This document shows, one piece after another, positions 10,721 to 19,584 of a stretch of 64,000 bases of DNA. This DNA is from Thalassolituus marinus. Lineage in GTDB: Bacteria > Pseudomonadota > Gammaproteobacteria > Pseudomonadales > Oceanobacteraceae. The translations under genes and the position numbers were made by a program. Each line of letters begins with the position of its first letter. Positions within the stretch are counted from its first letter, which is position 1. Location of the stretch: assembly GCF_020320395.1 (NCBI RefSeq), contig NZ_JAEDAH010000005.1:16198-80197 (forward strand). The letters run 5' to 3'. The notes under the pieces are model-generated. The model worked only from the letters and a program-made list of their open reading frames with translations, was not told where the DNA came from and did not search any database.

Positions 10721-11600
10721 TTACTCAATACGCAACCACAGGCGCTGATCATCCAGCGGCGTTTTATCTGGCAATAACGGATTAGTCAGATGAAAGATCG
10801 TACTGTCACGCAGACGACCCAGAGGAAAAATCTGCCGTGTCGTTTCGTGCTGCTGCATAAAGCGCCACAACTCGCCACTGTCGACCAGTTGATTCATTCC
10901 TGTTTCCAGTCGCTTCAGCAGTTGAGGATTGTCCTGTGCCACAAAGAAGTACATAGGAAACGGATAGCTCAGGAGCAGTCGGTCATAGGCCATAAGATCA
11001 TGGCGCTGCACATTACCGACCTCGGCGTAAACCTCATTTAACCCTCGCGGGAAATAATCGCAACGTCCGCTTTGCAGCATGTTGTACATCACCTCAAACA
11101 GGGTAACGCGCTGCACCCGGTAGTGATTAGCTTCCAGAATATCGGAATCCGGCCAGTGATCCCCCCTGACAGGCGAGCATCGCCTGTAACTGCCGGTCAT
11201 TTTCAATCGCATCAAAACGCGCTTTATCGGCACGGCGGATGACCGGCACCCGCCCCCCGAGCAGACCACCGTACAAAGGCACCCGCACCGGAGCCACCGG
11301 TAATTCCCGATCGGGATTGGTTCCCGCCCAGAAGACATCAATCTGATGATCTGTCAGCGCCTGAAATGCCCGCGCCTGACTGAAACGTAAGCGACTGGTC
11401 TCAACCCTTGCCGGGCCGAACTCGTCTTCTGTCACTTCAATAACGCGCTGCAGGAGGTCAATGAAATAACGGTGGCTGCCATCCAGTGTTGTGCGCTGGG
11501 GCTGCACCCGAATCAGCGCAGAATCCGCCGCAGAAGATAACGGTATATTGAAGACCAGCAGAGCAACCATCAAACAGGGAAAACGCAGTATGGCTGGCAT
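10721..11600 (-). pseudogene. Solute-binding-like protein gene broken by a one-base frameshift
   Basis: Two minus-strand frames together make one protein. The first (11600 down to 11127) has a signal peptide and the mature opening ALIRVQPQRTTLDGSHRYF, ending just after LQAMLACQGG. The second frame continues with DHWPDSDILEANHYRVQRVTLFEV through SGRCDYFPRGLNEVY, a solute-binding-protein-like C-terminal half, to 10721. The switch lies at a run of six G on the minus strand (11161-11166); five G would restore a single frame of 292 residues. The intact product would be a periplasmic binding-like protein with no transporter genes beside it. A true mutation, a slipping tract or a sequencing error are all possible. 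Confidence 0.8.
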
Positions 11601-11689
11601 AAACAGGCCTCAGCAGAAAGAGCTAACTTATCCCAAAAAGATAGCACATCGCTGAACGAGCACGCTCAGGTACAGGAAGCAGACATAAA

Positions 11690-11714
11690 AAAAGCCGCCC
11701 GGAGGCGGCTTTTC
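11690..11714 (-). terminator. Intrinsic terminator of the pnt genes
   Basis: AAAAGCCGCC / GGCGGCTTTT hairpin with a four-base loop; on the minus strand it ends in a long T run 22 bp behind the pntB stop. Confidence 0.88.
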
Positions 11715-11736
11715 TGTATCTGCGGTAAGTCTGTAA

Positions 11737-13146
11737 TTACAGATCTTTCAGCGCAGAAATAGTGTCCTGCAGAACTTTCTTCGCATCACCGGACACCATC
11801 AGGCTGTTGTCACGGATGAAGAGTTCGTTCGGGATACCAGCGAAGCCTGGAGACAGACCACGTTTAACCACAACCACGGTACGTGCGTTATGTACATCCA
11901 GAATAGGCATACCAAAGATCGGAGAGTTAGGATCTTTAGAAGCCGCAGGGTTAACCACGTCGTTAGCACCCAGAACAATGGCAACATCAGTCTGAGAGAA
12001 CTCAGGGTTGATGGTGTCCATTTCAACCAGCTGATCGTAAGGTACTTCGGCTTCCGCCAGCAGTACGTTCATATGACCAGGCATACGGCCGGCAACCGGG
12101 TGAATCGCGTACTTAACTTCAGCGCCATTGGCTTCCAGCATGTTAGCCAGTTCACGAGTGGCGTGCTGAGCCTGAGCTACCGCCAGACCGTAACCCGGTA
12201 CGAATACCACTTTCTGTGCACCGTCGAGCAACATCGCCAGTTCATCAGCAGAAGAGAACTTCACTTTGCCTTCGTAGAAAGCATCGTTCTCAGACTTGCT
12301 CACGCCAGCCGTTGCCGCCATAGAACCACCGAACAGTACGTTAGTCAGGGAACGGTTCATCGCTTTACACATGATGGACGTCAGGATGATACCGGACGCA
12401 CCAACCAGAGAACCGGTGATGATCAGACCGTTGTTACCCAGAACGAAACCGGCAGCCGCACCGGCCAGGCCGGAGTAGGAGTTCAGCAGAGAAACCACAA
12501 CCGGCATGTCGGCACCACCGATAGGCATTACCAGACACACACCCAGAACCAGACACAGTACGATCAGACCAGCAACCAGCAGGTCAGCGTGCAGCGGATC
12601 AACCGCAGCGAAGTAACCAGCACCGGCCAGCAGAGTCAGCAGACACAGTTTAACGATCCACTTGAACAGCTTAACTTTGTTGCTGTCGCCGATTTTGCCT
12701 TTCAGTTTGCCCACAGCAACGAAAGAACCGGTCAGGGTTACCGCACCGATCAGGATGGACAGAATAACCGCGATAGACCAGTCGTAAGTTGGAACGAACT
12801 TGCCCATTTCCGCCAGTTTCTGGCTTTCCAGGTAGTTAGCCGCTGCTACCAGCAGGGATGCACCACCACCGATACCATTCAGCGCAGCAACCATTTCCGG
12901 CATATCGGTCATGGCTACTTTCTTCGCCATAATGCCACCGATGGTGCCACCAATCAGAACACCAATAATGATGTACTCGTAGCTCACAACATTGTGATCC
13001 AGCAGCGCCACGATCACAGCAATCAGCATACCGCTGGCAGAAAACTGGTTACCACGAACTGCAGTTTTAGGGGTGGTCATACCCTTGATGCCGAGGATGA
13101 ACAGAACGGCAGCAACGAGGTAACCCAGATTAATCAGAATTTCCAT
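11737..13146 (-). CDS. pntB: Proton-translocating NAD(P) transhydrogenase, beta subunit
   Basis: PntB makes part of the inner-membrane pump that moves hydride between NADH and NADP+ using the proton gradient. The first 270 or so residues carry eight to nine membrane spans (opening MEILINLGYLVAAVLFILGIKG). The C-terminal domain III binds NADP(H): VVFVPGYGLAVAQAQH, HPVAGRMPGHMNVLLAEA and VVVVKRGLSPGFAGI are visible. The length of 469 residues is normal. It is the last of three genes, 14 bp after pntAB. Confidence 0.97.
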   Translation of the reverse strand: MEILINLGYLVAAVLFILGIKGMTTPKTAVRGNQFSASGMLIAVIVALLDHNVVSYEYIIIGVLIGGTIGGIMAKKVAMTDMPEMVAALNGIGGGASLLVAAANYLESQKLAEMGKFVPTYDWSIAVILSILIGAVTLTGSFVAVGKLKGKIGDSNKVKLFKWIVKLCLLTLLAGAGYFAAVDPLHADLLVAGLIVLCLVLGVCLVMPIGGADMPVVVSLLNSYSGLAGAAAGFVLGNNGLIITGSLVGASGIILTSIMCKAMNRSLTNVLFGGSMAATAGVSKSENDAFYEGKVKFSSADELAMLLDGAQKVVFVPGYGLAVAQAQHATRELANMLEANGAEVKYAIHPVAGRMPGHMNVLLAEAEVPYDQLVEMDTINPEFSQTDVAIVLGANDVVNPAASKDPNSPIFGMPILDVHNARTVVVVKRGLSPGFAGIPNELFIRDNSLMVSGDAKKVLQDTISALKDL

Positions 13147-13160
13147 TGTAAAACGCTACC

Positions 13161-13445
13161 TTATTTCTTCTTGAACATGTTCAGCATGCGGTCGGTTACC
13201 ATAAAACCGGCCACGATGTTGATGGTGGCCAGCGCGATCGCCGCCACACCCAGAACGGTGGACAGCACAGTGGTGTGCTCGCTGCCGCCAGAGCTGAGGA
13301 TTGCACCCACAACCACGATACCGGAGATGGCGTTCGTGCCGCTCATCAGCGGGGTGTGCAGTGTTGGTGGTACTTTGTTAATCACTTCCACACCGACGAA
13401 GATCGCCAGTACGAAAATGGTGAGGCTCATGATGAACATTTCCAT
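13161..13445 (-). CDS. pntAB: NAD(P) transhydrogenase, alpha-2 subunit
   Basis: A 94-residue membrane protein with three spans, opening MEMFIMSLTIFVLAIFVG and containing HTPLMSGTNAISGIVVVGA, the conserved segment that in E. coli is fused to the end of PntA. Here the alpha subunit is split in two genes, as in Pseudomonas and Rhodospirillum. It starts five bases after pntAA ends. Confidence 0.95.
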   Translation of the reverse strand: MEMFIMSLTIFVLAIFVGVEVINKVPPTLHTPLMSGTNAISGIVVVGAILSSGGSEHTTVLSTVLGVAAIALATINIVAGFMVTDRMLNMFKKK

Positions 13446-13450
13446 CAGAC

Positions 13451-14584
13451 TTACTCCCCGATCTGGGCCTTCAGGCCTTCGTGTTTGATTTCGCCGTTTT
13501 CTGTTACCAGAGTGGCGGCCACAATGTCGTCTTCCATATTCACGTTGAGCTGGCCGTCAGCAGCCATATTCAGCAGGAATGTAGAGATGTTTTTGGTCAG
13601 CAGCTGGGATGCATGAACCGGTACACGGCCCGGGTGGTCGGTGTAACCAATGATGGTGACGCCGTCCAGGTACACTTTTTCACCGGATACTGTGCCTTCG
13701 ACGTTACCGCCACGCTCAGCAGCCAGATCCACGATGACCGAACCTTTCTTCATGTAGTGCAGCATGTCTTTGGTGATCAGACGTGGAGACGCCTTACCAG
13801 GGATCGCAGCGGTGGTGATAACCAGATCTGCCTGGGAGATCTTGGTGGTCATCTGCTCGCGCTGCTTACGGTAAAACTCTTCAGACTTCTCAGTCGCGTA
13901 ACCGCCGGTTGCACCGCCCTCTTCCTGTGGCAGATCGAATTCAACGAACTTAGCGCCCAGAGATTCAACCTGTTCACGTACTTCGGCACGGGTATCGTAC
14001 GCTTCAACAACAGCGCCCAGACGACGAGCAGTAGAGATAGCCATCAGACCAGCAACACCGGCACCGATGATGAATACGCGCGCCGGGTGAATGGTACCGG
14101 CAGCAGTCATCAGCATCGGGAAGTACTGTGGCAGCGCCATAGCGCCGGTCAGTACTGAACGATAACCGGAGATCGCACCCATGGAGCTGAGTACGTCCAT
14201 AGACTGCGCGCGGGTGGTACGCGGAATGAATTCCAGCGCAAATGAGCGCACGTTACGTGCAGCCAGTTGTTTAACCAGAGGCAGGTTGAACCAGGCGTCC
14301 AGCATACAGATCAGCGTGCTGTTTTCTTTCAGCATTGGTACTTCGCTGTCCAGCGGCTGACGGACTTTAAGGATGATGTCTGCCTGTTCGTACAGGGATT
14401 CCGCCGTCGGTGCGATACTCGCACCACAGTTACGGTATTCATCATCGGCAAAGTGAGCGGCATCGCCAGCACCTTCCTGAACAACGACTTCGAAGCCAGC
14501 GTCCAGAAGAGTCTGAATACCTGATGGAATCAGGGCGACCCGGGCTTCCCCAGGATAGATTTCCTTAGGTACACCAATCAACAT
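13451..14584 (-). CDS. pntAA: NAD(P) transhydrogenase, alpha-1 subunit
   Basis: The soluble NAD(H)-binding domain I of the transhydrogenase. The start MLIGVPKEIYPGEARVALIPSG at 14584 is the family N-terminus and has AGGAGT before it; an upstream in-frame ATG lies inside the mqo gap and is unsupported. FIIGAGVAGLMAISTARRLGA (about 170-190) is the Rossmann dinucleotide loop, and VVDLAAERGGN is present later. The 377 residues fit a stand-alone alpha-1 subunit. It lies 49 bp behind mqo on the same strand, so a common transcript with mqo is possible. Confidence 0.97.
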   Translation of the reverse strand: MLIGVPKEIYPGEARVALIPSGIQTLLDAGFEVVVQEGAGDAAHFADDEYRNCGASIAPTAESLYEQADIILKVRQPLDSEVPMLKENSTLICMLDAWFNLPLVKQLAARNVRSFALEFIPRTTRAQSMDVLSSMGAISGYRSVLTGAMALPQYFPMLMTAAGTIHPARVFIIGAGVAGLMAISTARRLGAVVEAYDTRAEVREQVESLGAKFVEFDLPQEEGGATGGYATEKSEEFYRKQREQMTTKISQADLVITTAAIPGKASPRLITKDMLHYMKKGSVIVDLAAERGGNVEGTVSGEKVYLDGVTIIGYTDHPGRVPVHASQLLTKNISTFLLNMAADGQLNVNMEDDIVAATLVTENGEIKHEGLKAQIGE

Positions 14585-14633
14585 AGTTAACACTCCTGTT
14601 GGATTACTTAAAAGCTTGGTGAGACCGCAGTGC

Positions 14634-16118
14634 TTAATCGCGCTGCAGCCCCAGGGTAGACAAAGTGTTCTGACGAACCCGACCGAGCAGTTCGGCGTCG
14701 GCAATCAGGGATTCACCATAGGAAGGCACCAGTTCTTTCAGGCGCGCAGTCCAGCCGCCATCCATACGGTCCTTAAAGCAGCGCTCAAGCACTTCGATCA
14801 TGGCCTGAGCCGCCACCGATGCACCTGGCGAGGCCCCCAGCAGAGCTGCCAGAGAGCCATCAGCCGCAGCCACGAGTTCAGTACCGAACTCCAGTTTGCC
14901 GCGGCCATTGGTATCTTTTTTGATGATCTGCACACGCTGACCGGCCTGTGCCAGAGTCCACTTAGCGGATTCCGCAGCCGGGAAGTAATCACGCAGCGCA
15001 TTTACACGATCTTCATGTGATTGCATCACTTCGCTGATCAGATATTTGGTCAGGTCGAAGTTGTGCAGACCCACATCCATCATCGGCAGCAGATTGTTGG
15101 GACGCACGGACTTAATCAGATCCATCACCGAACCTTCTTTCAGGAACTTGGTGGTGAAACCGGCGTACGGACCAAACAGCAGTGCTGGTTTGCCGTTGAT
15201 GATACGGGTATCCATGTGTGGTACAGACATCGGTGGCGCACCGATCGCCGCCTTGCCATAGACCTTGGCGTAATGCTGCTTGATAACCGCTTCGTCCTGA
15301 CACACCAGCCACTGACCAGATACCGGGAAGCCACCGTAGCCCTTGCCTTCCGGGATACCAGACATCTGCAGCAGCGGCAGCGCACCACCACCGGCACCAA
15401 GGAATACGAAGGCAGTGTTTACTGTCTGAGTCTTGCCGCTGGCGCGGTTTTTCAAACGCACATCCCAGCGACCATCAGCGGTCTTCTTAATCGAAGACAC
15501 CTCAGTGCTGAGTGCCAGTTCAAAGTTGTCATGCTTTTGCAGGGAGCCGACCAGATTGCGGGTCAGGGAGCCGAAGTCGACATCGCTGCCATGCGCGATA
15601 CGAGTAGCTGCAACCTTTTCATCCGCACTGCGGCCTTCCATCACCAGCGGCATCCACTGACGCAGAACTTCCGGGTCTTCGCTGTATTCCATTTCCCGGA
15701 ACAGGTGATGAGCCGACAGTTTTTCCCAGCGCTGACGCAGGAAGTTAACGTTCTTCTCGCCCCAGACGAAGCTGATGTGTGGCGTGGTATTGATAAAGTT
15801 CTGTGGAGCCGGCAGATCGCCAGTGCCGATCAAAGTGGTCCACAGCTGCAGAGAAATTTCAAAATTGGCATTGATCGTAAGGGCACGGTCGATTTCCACG
15901 TTACCCTTCGCGTCTTCCGGCGTGTAGTTCAGCTCGCAGTAACCTGCGTGTCCTGTACCCGCGTTGTTCCAGCCATCCGTACTTTCATGTGCCACCCGAT
16001 CCAGGCGTTCAACCATCATCAGTTTGAACGAGGGGTCCAGTTTACTGAGCAGCGTGCCCAGCGTTGCGCTCATCACGCCGCCGCCAACCAGCAGTACGTC
16101 CAGCTTATTTGTAGCCAT
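14634..16118 (-). CDS. mqo: Malate:quinone oxidoreductase
   Basis: Mqo is a peripheral membrane FAD enzyme that oxidises malate to oxaloacetate and reduces ubiquinone. It opens with the FAD-binding VLLVGGGVMSATLGTLL (about 7-23), then MVERLDRVAHESTDGWNNAGTGHAGYCELNYTP-type signature (key parts HESTDGWNNAGTGHAG). Further family segments are HLFREMEYSED and QRVQIIKKD. The length of 494 residues is normal. A 354-bp non-coding stretch lies upstream and pntAA follows closely, which links quinone-side malate oxidation with NADPH supply. Confidence 0.97.
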   Translation of the reverse strand: MATNKLDVLLVGGGVMSATLGTLLSKLDPSFKLMMVERLDRVAHESTDGWNNAGTGHAGYCELNYTPEDAKGNVEIDRALTINANFEISLQLWTTLIGTGDLPAPQNFINTTPHISFVWGEKNVNFLRQRWEKLSAHHLFREMEYSEDPEVLRQWMPLVMEGRSADEKVAATRIAHGSDVDFGSLTRNLVGSLQKHDNFELALSTEVSSIKKTADGRWDVRLKNRASGKTQTVNTAFVFLGAGGGALPLLQMSGIPEGKGYGGFPVSGQWLVCQDEAVIKQHYAKVYGKAAIGAPPMSVPHMDTRIINGKPALLFGPYAGFTTKFLKEGSVMDLIKSVRPNNLLPMMDVGLHNFDLTKYLISEVMQSHEDRVNALRDYFPAAESAKWTLAQAGQRVQIIKKDTNGRGKLEFGTELVAAADGSLAALLGASPGASVAAQAMIEVLERCFKDRMDGGWTARLKELVPSYGESLIADAELLGRVRQNTLSTLGLQRD

Positions 16119-16472
16119 TTTGATTTCGCCTGTAGGTAAAAATCAGATTGTCGTTCCAGCGCGGATATGCGCCTCTAACTGGGCTTGTGGCCCGAATTAC
16201 CCTATGCCCTTTGCACGGGACGGCGATTTATACAGATCTTAGACTTTTGTAGCAACCTGTCGGACAGGTTTTAACCAAATTGATTTTTTATAAGGTCCAT
16301 AAGTAAACACTTATACATAGCCGATATGGCCGGGAATACACCTTATAGATGAGCTAATACAGCACAATGCGACAGATACTTTCCTAGAGGGAAAATATCA
16401 GACGAAATGAGTCATAAAAGAGATTGGCAACAGCGAGAGGAGCTTCGCCCCTATTAATAGATAGAACAGCTA
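16119..16472. other. Non-coding region upstream of mqo
   Basis: This 354-bp stretch is AT-rich and has no convincing gene. It should hold the mqo promoter. Near 16436-16456 lies AGGAGC / GCCCCT-type hairpin sequence around TTCG, 17 bp behind the end of the Gre-like gene; on the minus strand it reads AGGGGC-GAA-GCTCCT and may end that transcript, although no T run follows. Confidence 0.5.
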
Positions 16473-16961
16473 CTAACTGAGGTGTTCGAGCTGCCAACAA
16501 TCGGTGCCCAGCGTAAGTTCATCTCCCTCGCCCAGACGTATCAGTTGCTGAGCTAATGGCGCCTGAAGGCTGATAACCTGAACCGACAAACCATCGACCT
16601 CTATCTGACGCCCACCGACAGGCGCGATCCACAGCCAGCGCTCAGCGGGGTGATCATTTTCAGCACCGCCCTGTAGTTGCACCAGCGCTCCTAACCCGGC
16701 CAGATCATCGGCATCGAATTCCGGTACCGACCACTGGCCGATGCGAATGCGCAGCTGCTGTAACTCCCGGATACGCTCAGACTGACCATGGGCCAGGTAT
16801 GCGGCTTCCAGCGCCAGCGTGTCGTACTGATTTTCCGGCTTGTTCTGCTCATGTGACGCCGTTGCCTGGGCCTGACGGGCGGCAGCCAGCGCCGCATCGA
16901 TATCGTTATCGAGACTGGCGAGCAAGGCTGACTTCAGTTCATTTTTCGACGGAATACTCAC
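16473..16961 (-). CDS. GreA/GreB-related transcription elongation factor-like protein
   Basis: A 162-residue protein. The N-terminal part is a helical hairpin with heptad character: KNELKSALLASLDNDI, AALAAARQAQATASHEQNKPENQYDTLALEAAYLAHG, then SERIRELQQLRI. The C-terminal part is a small beta domain containing GALVQLQGG, WLWIAPVGG and TPLA-type ISLQAPLAQQLIRLGEGDEL, which resembles the FKBP-like C-terminal domain of GreA/GreB. The acidic tip residues needed for RNA cleavage stimulation are not obvious, so it may be a Gre-like protein with another role at RNA polymerase. No operon partner is seen. Confidence 0.7.
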   Translation of the reverse strand: MSIPSKNELKSALLASLDNDIDAALAAARQAQATASHEQNKPENQYDTLALEAAYLAHGQSERIRELQQLRIRIGQWSVPEFDADDLAGLGALVQLQGGAENDHPAERWLWIAPVGGRQIEVDGLSVQVISLQAPLAQQLIRLGEGDELTLGTDCWQLEHLS

Positions 16962-17050
16962 TGCTTTTAACTACCCGGAACGCCGCTGTTTAAGGTTTTG
17001 TGCCATTATAACCACGAATCATTTTCCCCTCTCTGCAAAAGGGATTTTCC

Positions 17051-17959
17051 ATGTCTGATATTTCCACCCTCCTTAAGACTGCGGCACCGAGCATTTCCGT
17101 TAATAAACGAGGCGAGCTCGACTGCCTGGAGGTCCGCCATCCGGCTTTCAGCGCAGACCTGTTACTTCAGGGCGCGCAGTTGCTGCATTATGCTCCGGCA
17201 GGTGAAGAAAGCTGGCTATGGCTCAGCGACTCGGTGGAATACAAACAAGGTACCTCACTGCGCGGTGGCATTCCGCTATGCTGGCCGTGGTTCGGCAATG
17301 CCACCATGAACCCGGACGCGGTAAAACATCATATTGCCGATGCAGAACAGGCTCCGGCCCATGGTTTTGCCCGCACCCGTATCTGGTCGCTGGCCGAGGC
17401 TTATGAGGATAATGACGAAGTGGTTATTACGCTGACCCTCGATGACTGTCAGCATCCACTGTGGCAGGCCGATCTGGCCGTAGAAGCGGAATTCCGTTTT
17501 ACCGCATCCAGCGTGAGCGTGGTTCTGGCGACGACGAATAAGGGTGAGACTGCGGTCAGTTTCTCACAGGCACTGCATACTTACTTCCCGACGTCCGACA
17601 TTCACAACACGCGTATATCTGGCTTCGATGGCGAATCGTATCTGGAAACACTGGAAGGCTGGCAACGCAAAACCCAGCAAGGCGATATCAGCTTCGGTGG
17701 TGAAACTGACCGCATTTACTTTGGTGAGGAAACCCTGTCGCTGATCACCCCGAAACACACCACAGACCTCAGCTGTCAGGGCAGTCACAGTGCCGTGGTG
17801 TGGAACCCGTGGATTGAGAAAAGTCTGCGCCTGAGCCAGTTTGCCGCTGATGACTACCAGCGCATGTTCTGTGTTGAAACCGCCAATGCGGCCGACGATG
17901 CGGTCACGCTGGCGGCAGGAGACGAGCACGTGCTGTGCATGCTGCTGACCCGCCGCTGA
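17051..17959 (+). CDS. D-hexose-6-phosphate mutarotase (YeaD-like)
   Basis: This 302-residue aldose-1-epimerase-fold enzyme interconverts alpha and beta anomers of glucose-6-phosphate and related sugars. Family marks are LRGGIPLCWPWFG (about 75-87), APAHGFARTRIW with the catalytic His (about 107-118), FSQALHTYF with a second His (about 176-184), and WNPW. AAAAGGGA lies before the ATG. It stands alone, divergent from the Gre-like gene with 89 bp between them. Confidence 0.9.
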   Translation: MSDISTLLKTAAPSISVNKRGELDCLEVRHPAFSADLLLQGAQLLHYAPAGEESWLWLSDSVEYKQGTSLRGGIPLCWPWFGNATMNPDAVKHHIADAEQAPAHGFARTRIWSLAEAYEDNDEVVITLTLDDCQHPLWQADLAVEAEFRFTASSVSVVLATTNKGETAVSFSQALHTYFPTSDIHNTRISGFDGESYLETLEGWQRKTQQGDISFGGETDRIYFGEETLSLITPKHTTDLSCQGSHSAVVWNPWIEKSLRLSQFAADDYQRMFCVETANAADDAVTLAAGDEHVLCMLLTRR

Positions 17960-18062
17960 AGCGGGCAGAAATCTTAGCCGTGAGGCCAGCCGTGGGTCTG
18001 AACCCAGGCCAGAACCCCCAGCGCCAATCCATTTACGTACAGCCCGACATCATTCCATGATG

Positions 18063-18470
18063 TCAGGCGGCGTCCCCCTTTTGCTGGAACAGGAACTGCG
18101 AAGTGACCCGATCCATACTGCGCAGATGCTGACCAAACCAGTCCGGTACGGTCTCCAGTAAAAATTCCAGCACCGGACTGACATCACCTGTGGCTTCAAA
18201 ATTTGCCAGCTGATCACGGAACATGCCCAGCACCCGTTCGTGTTCTGCCTTGTGCACCGGATAAGGAGGAAAGTGATAACGCTGCATCTCCTCCTCTTCG
18301 TGGGCGAAATGCTTCACACAGTGGTCGTACAGGAGATTCAGGTGTGGCAAGGCAGCCTCACCCATCAGCAGCGCCTGTTCGGCAGCGTTGAGGAGATTGG
18401 CGAAGTCTTCATGCTCGCGATTCATGAAATCCTGCGCCATCGGAGGGTAGTCGCGCATAACGATGGTCAT
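18063..18470 (-). CDS. Bacteriohemerythrin
   Basis: The start at 18470 (MTIVMRDYPPMAQDFMN) follows a strong GGAGG; a longer frame to 18527 would run over the regulatory box and is not supported. The 135-residue four-helix protein shows the di-iron ligands of hemerythrins: an early NREHEDF, YDHCVKHFAHEEEEM, VHKAEHERV and a late WFGQHLRSMD. Such proteins bind oxygen or NO for transport, sensing or protection. A FNR/DNR-like box sits upstream, which fits low-oxygen or NO control. Confidence 0.88.
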   Translation of the reverse strand: MTIVMRDYPPMAQDFMNREHEDFANLLNAAEQALLMGEAALPHLNLLYDHCVKHFAHEEEEMQRYHFPPYPVHKAEHERVLGMFRDQLANFEATGDVSPVLEFLLETVPDWFGQHLRSMDRVTSQFLFQQKGDAA

Positions 18471-18529
18471 AGCGCCTCCTTCAGTTATCTGATCTGCGAG
18501 CACGATAACCGAAGGAAGTTCAGGCAATA

Positions 18530-18543
18530 TTGACCACCATCAA
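18530..18543 (-). promoter_or_regulatory. FNR/DNR-type box upstream of the hemerythrin gene
   Basis: On the minus strand TTGATGGTGGTCAA matches TTGAT-N4-ATCAA with one mismatch. Its centre is about 66 bp before the ATG. A weak -10 (TTATCG, near 18503-18509) would put transcription start near 18496 and the box at about -41, the activating position for FNR-family proteins. Confidence 0.5.
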
Positions 18544-18557
18544 CTAAGGACACGCAC

Positions 18558-19520
18558 TCAGCAGTACTGGGCAACGTCGACAATCGTTCGGCGCAGCCAG
18601 CGATGCGCCTGATGATGCTGCAGCAGTGGTGACCAGGCCATTTTCAGCTCGAACGGCGGGATTTTGAACGGCGGCTCCTTCACTACCAGCGAGGCCGACT
18701 CGGCCTGCATATCCGCCACTTTGCGCGGAAGAGTGGCCACCAGATCATTGTTCAGGGCCAGTAATGCCGGCATCTGATAGTGACGAGTGAACACCGAAAT
18801 TTTACGTTTCTGCCCCAATTTGGACAGAGCGTTATCCACCCATCCCAGACGAATAACCTTTTCCGGGTCGATACCAACCCCTGCGCCCATGCCGGTTTTG
18901 CTCACCCAGATGTGCTTGCTGGCCAGGTAGGCATTCAGATCAAAGTTCTTAATACCAGGATGATCCGGATTAACCAGACAGACAAAATCGTCCTGCCACA
19001 GGGTCATCTGATGGAAAGACTGCGGCATCTCGTCGAAACGGTTGATCGCCATATCAACCTTACCGGCTTCCACATCTTTGAAGGTCACATCCGAAGGCGT
19101 CAGTACATCGAGAATGATGTCCGGTGCGTCGGTACGCAGACGCTTAACCAGCTCGGGCACCAGAGTTGATTCAGCATAATCACTGACCATAATCCGGAAC
19201 ACCCGATGACTGCTCTGGGCATCGAATTCTTCCAGCGGTTGCAGGGCAATTTCAAGCTCACCCAGCGCCTTGCGGATCACCGGTTGCAGTTCCTGCGCCC
19301 GTTCAGTTGGTGTCATACCATCGGAAGTGCGCACCAGTAATGGGTCATTGAACAGTTCGCGCAGACGGCGCAGGCCGTTGCTCATGGCGGGCTGGGTAAT
19401 ACCGAGCTGCTGGGCAGCCTTGGTCACACTGCCTTCACGCAGCAGTACGTCCAGATACACCAGCAGATTCAGGTCTATTCGATCGAGGTTCACGTCGGCT
19501 TCTCCGCTTCGGGAGGCCAT
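18558..19520 (-). CDS. LysR-family transcriptional regulator
   Basis: A 320-residue LysR protein. The winged helix-turn-helix is DLNLLVYLDVLLREGSVTKAAQQLGITQPAMSNGLRRLRELF (key parts SVTKAAQQLG and TQPAMSNGLRRLR) and is followed by FNDPLLVRTSDGMTPT. The effector domain runs from about VFRIMVSDYAES to the end. The LeuO/NodD-like subgroup often has this PLLVR-G-TPTERA pattern. A GTG at 19493 preceded by GGAGA is a possible later start. Neighbours give no clear target; it lies between the hemerythrin gene and a phosphoribosyltransferase gene. Confidence 0.9.
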   Translation of the reverse strand: MASRSGEADVNLDRIDLNLLVYLDVLLREGSVTKAAQQLGITQPAMSNGLRRLRELFNDPLLVRTSDGMTPTERAQELQPVIRKALGELEIALQPLEEFDAQSSHRVFRIMVSDYAESTLVPELVKRLRTDAPDIILDVLTPSDVTFKDVEAGKVDMAINRFDEMPQSFHQMTLWQDDFVCLVNPDHPGIKNFDLNAYLASKHIWVSKTGMGAGVGIDPEKVIRLGWVDNALSKLGQKRKISVFTRHYQMPALLALNNDLVATLPRKVADMQAESASLVVKEPPFKIPPFELKMAWSPLLQHHQAHRWLRRTIVDVAQYC

Positions 19521-19584
19521 TGTCTCAGGCTTTCAGGTATTCACCAAGCCTATGATCTGACGCTTTAGTATCACTGATGATGAT

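Noticed and set aside
11890..13488. 532-codon open frame on the plus strand opposite pntB and pntAB
   Set aside because: Low-complexity His/Gln/Arg/Thr translation; the transhydrogenase genes explain the region.
15021..16139. 372-codon open frame opposite mqo
   Set aside because: Shadow frame; mqo is complete on the other strand.
16119..16472. Looked for a small RNA or tRNA upstream of mqo
   Set aside because: No cloverleaf and no strong stem with a T run on either strand.
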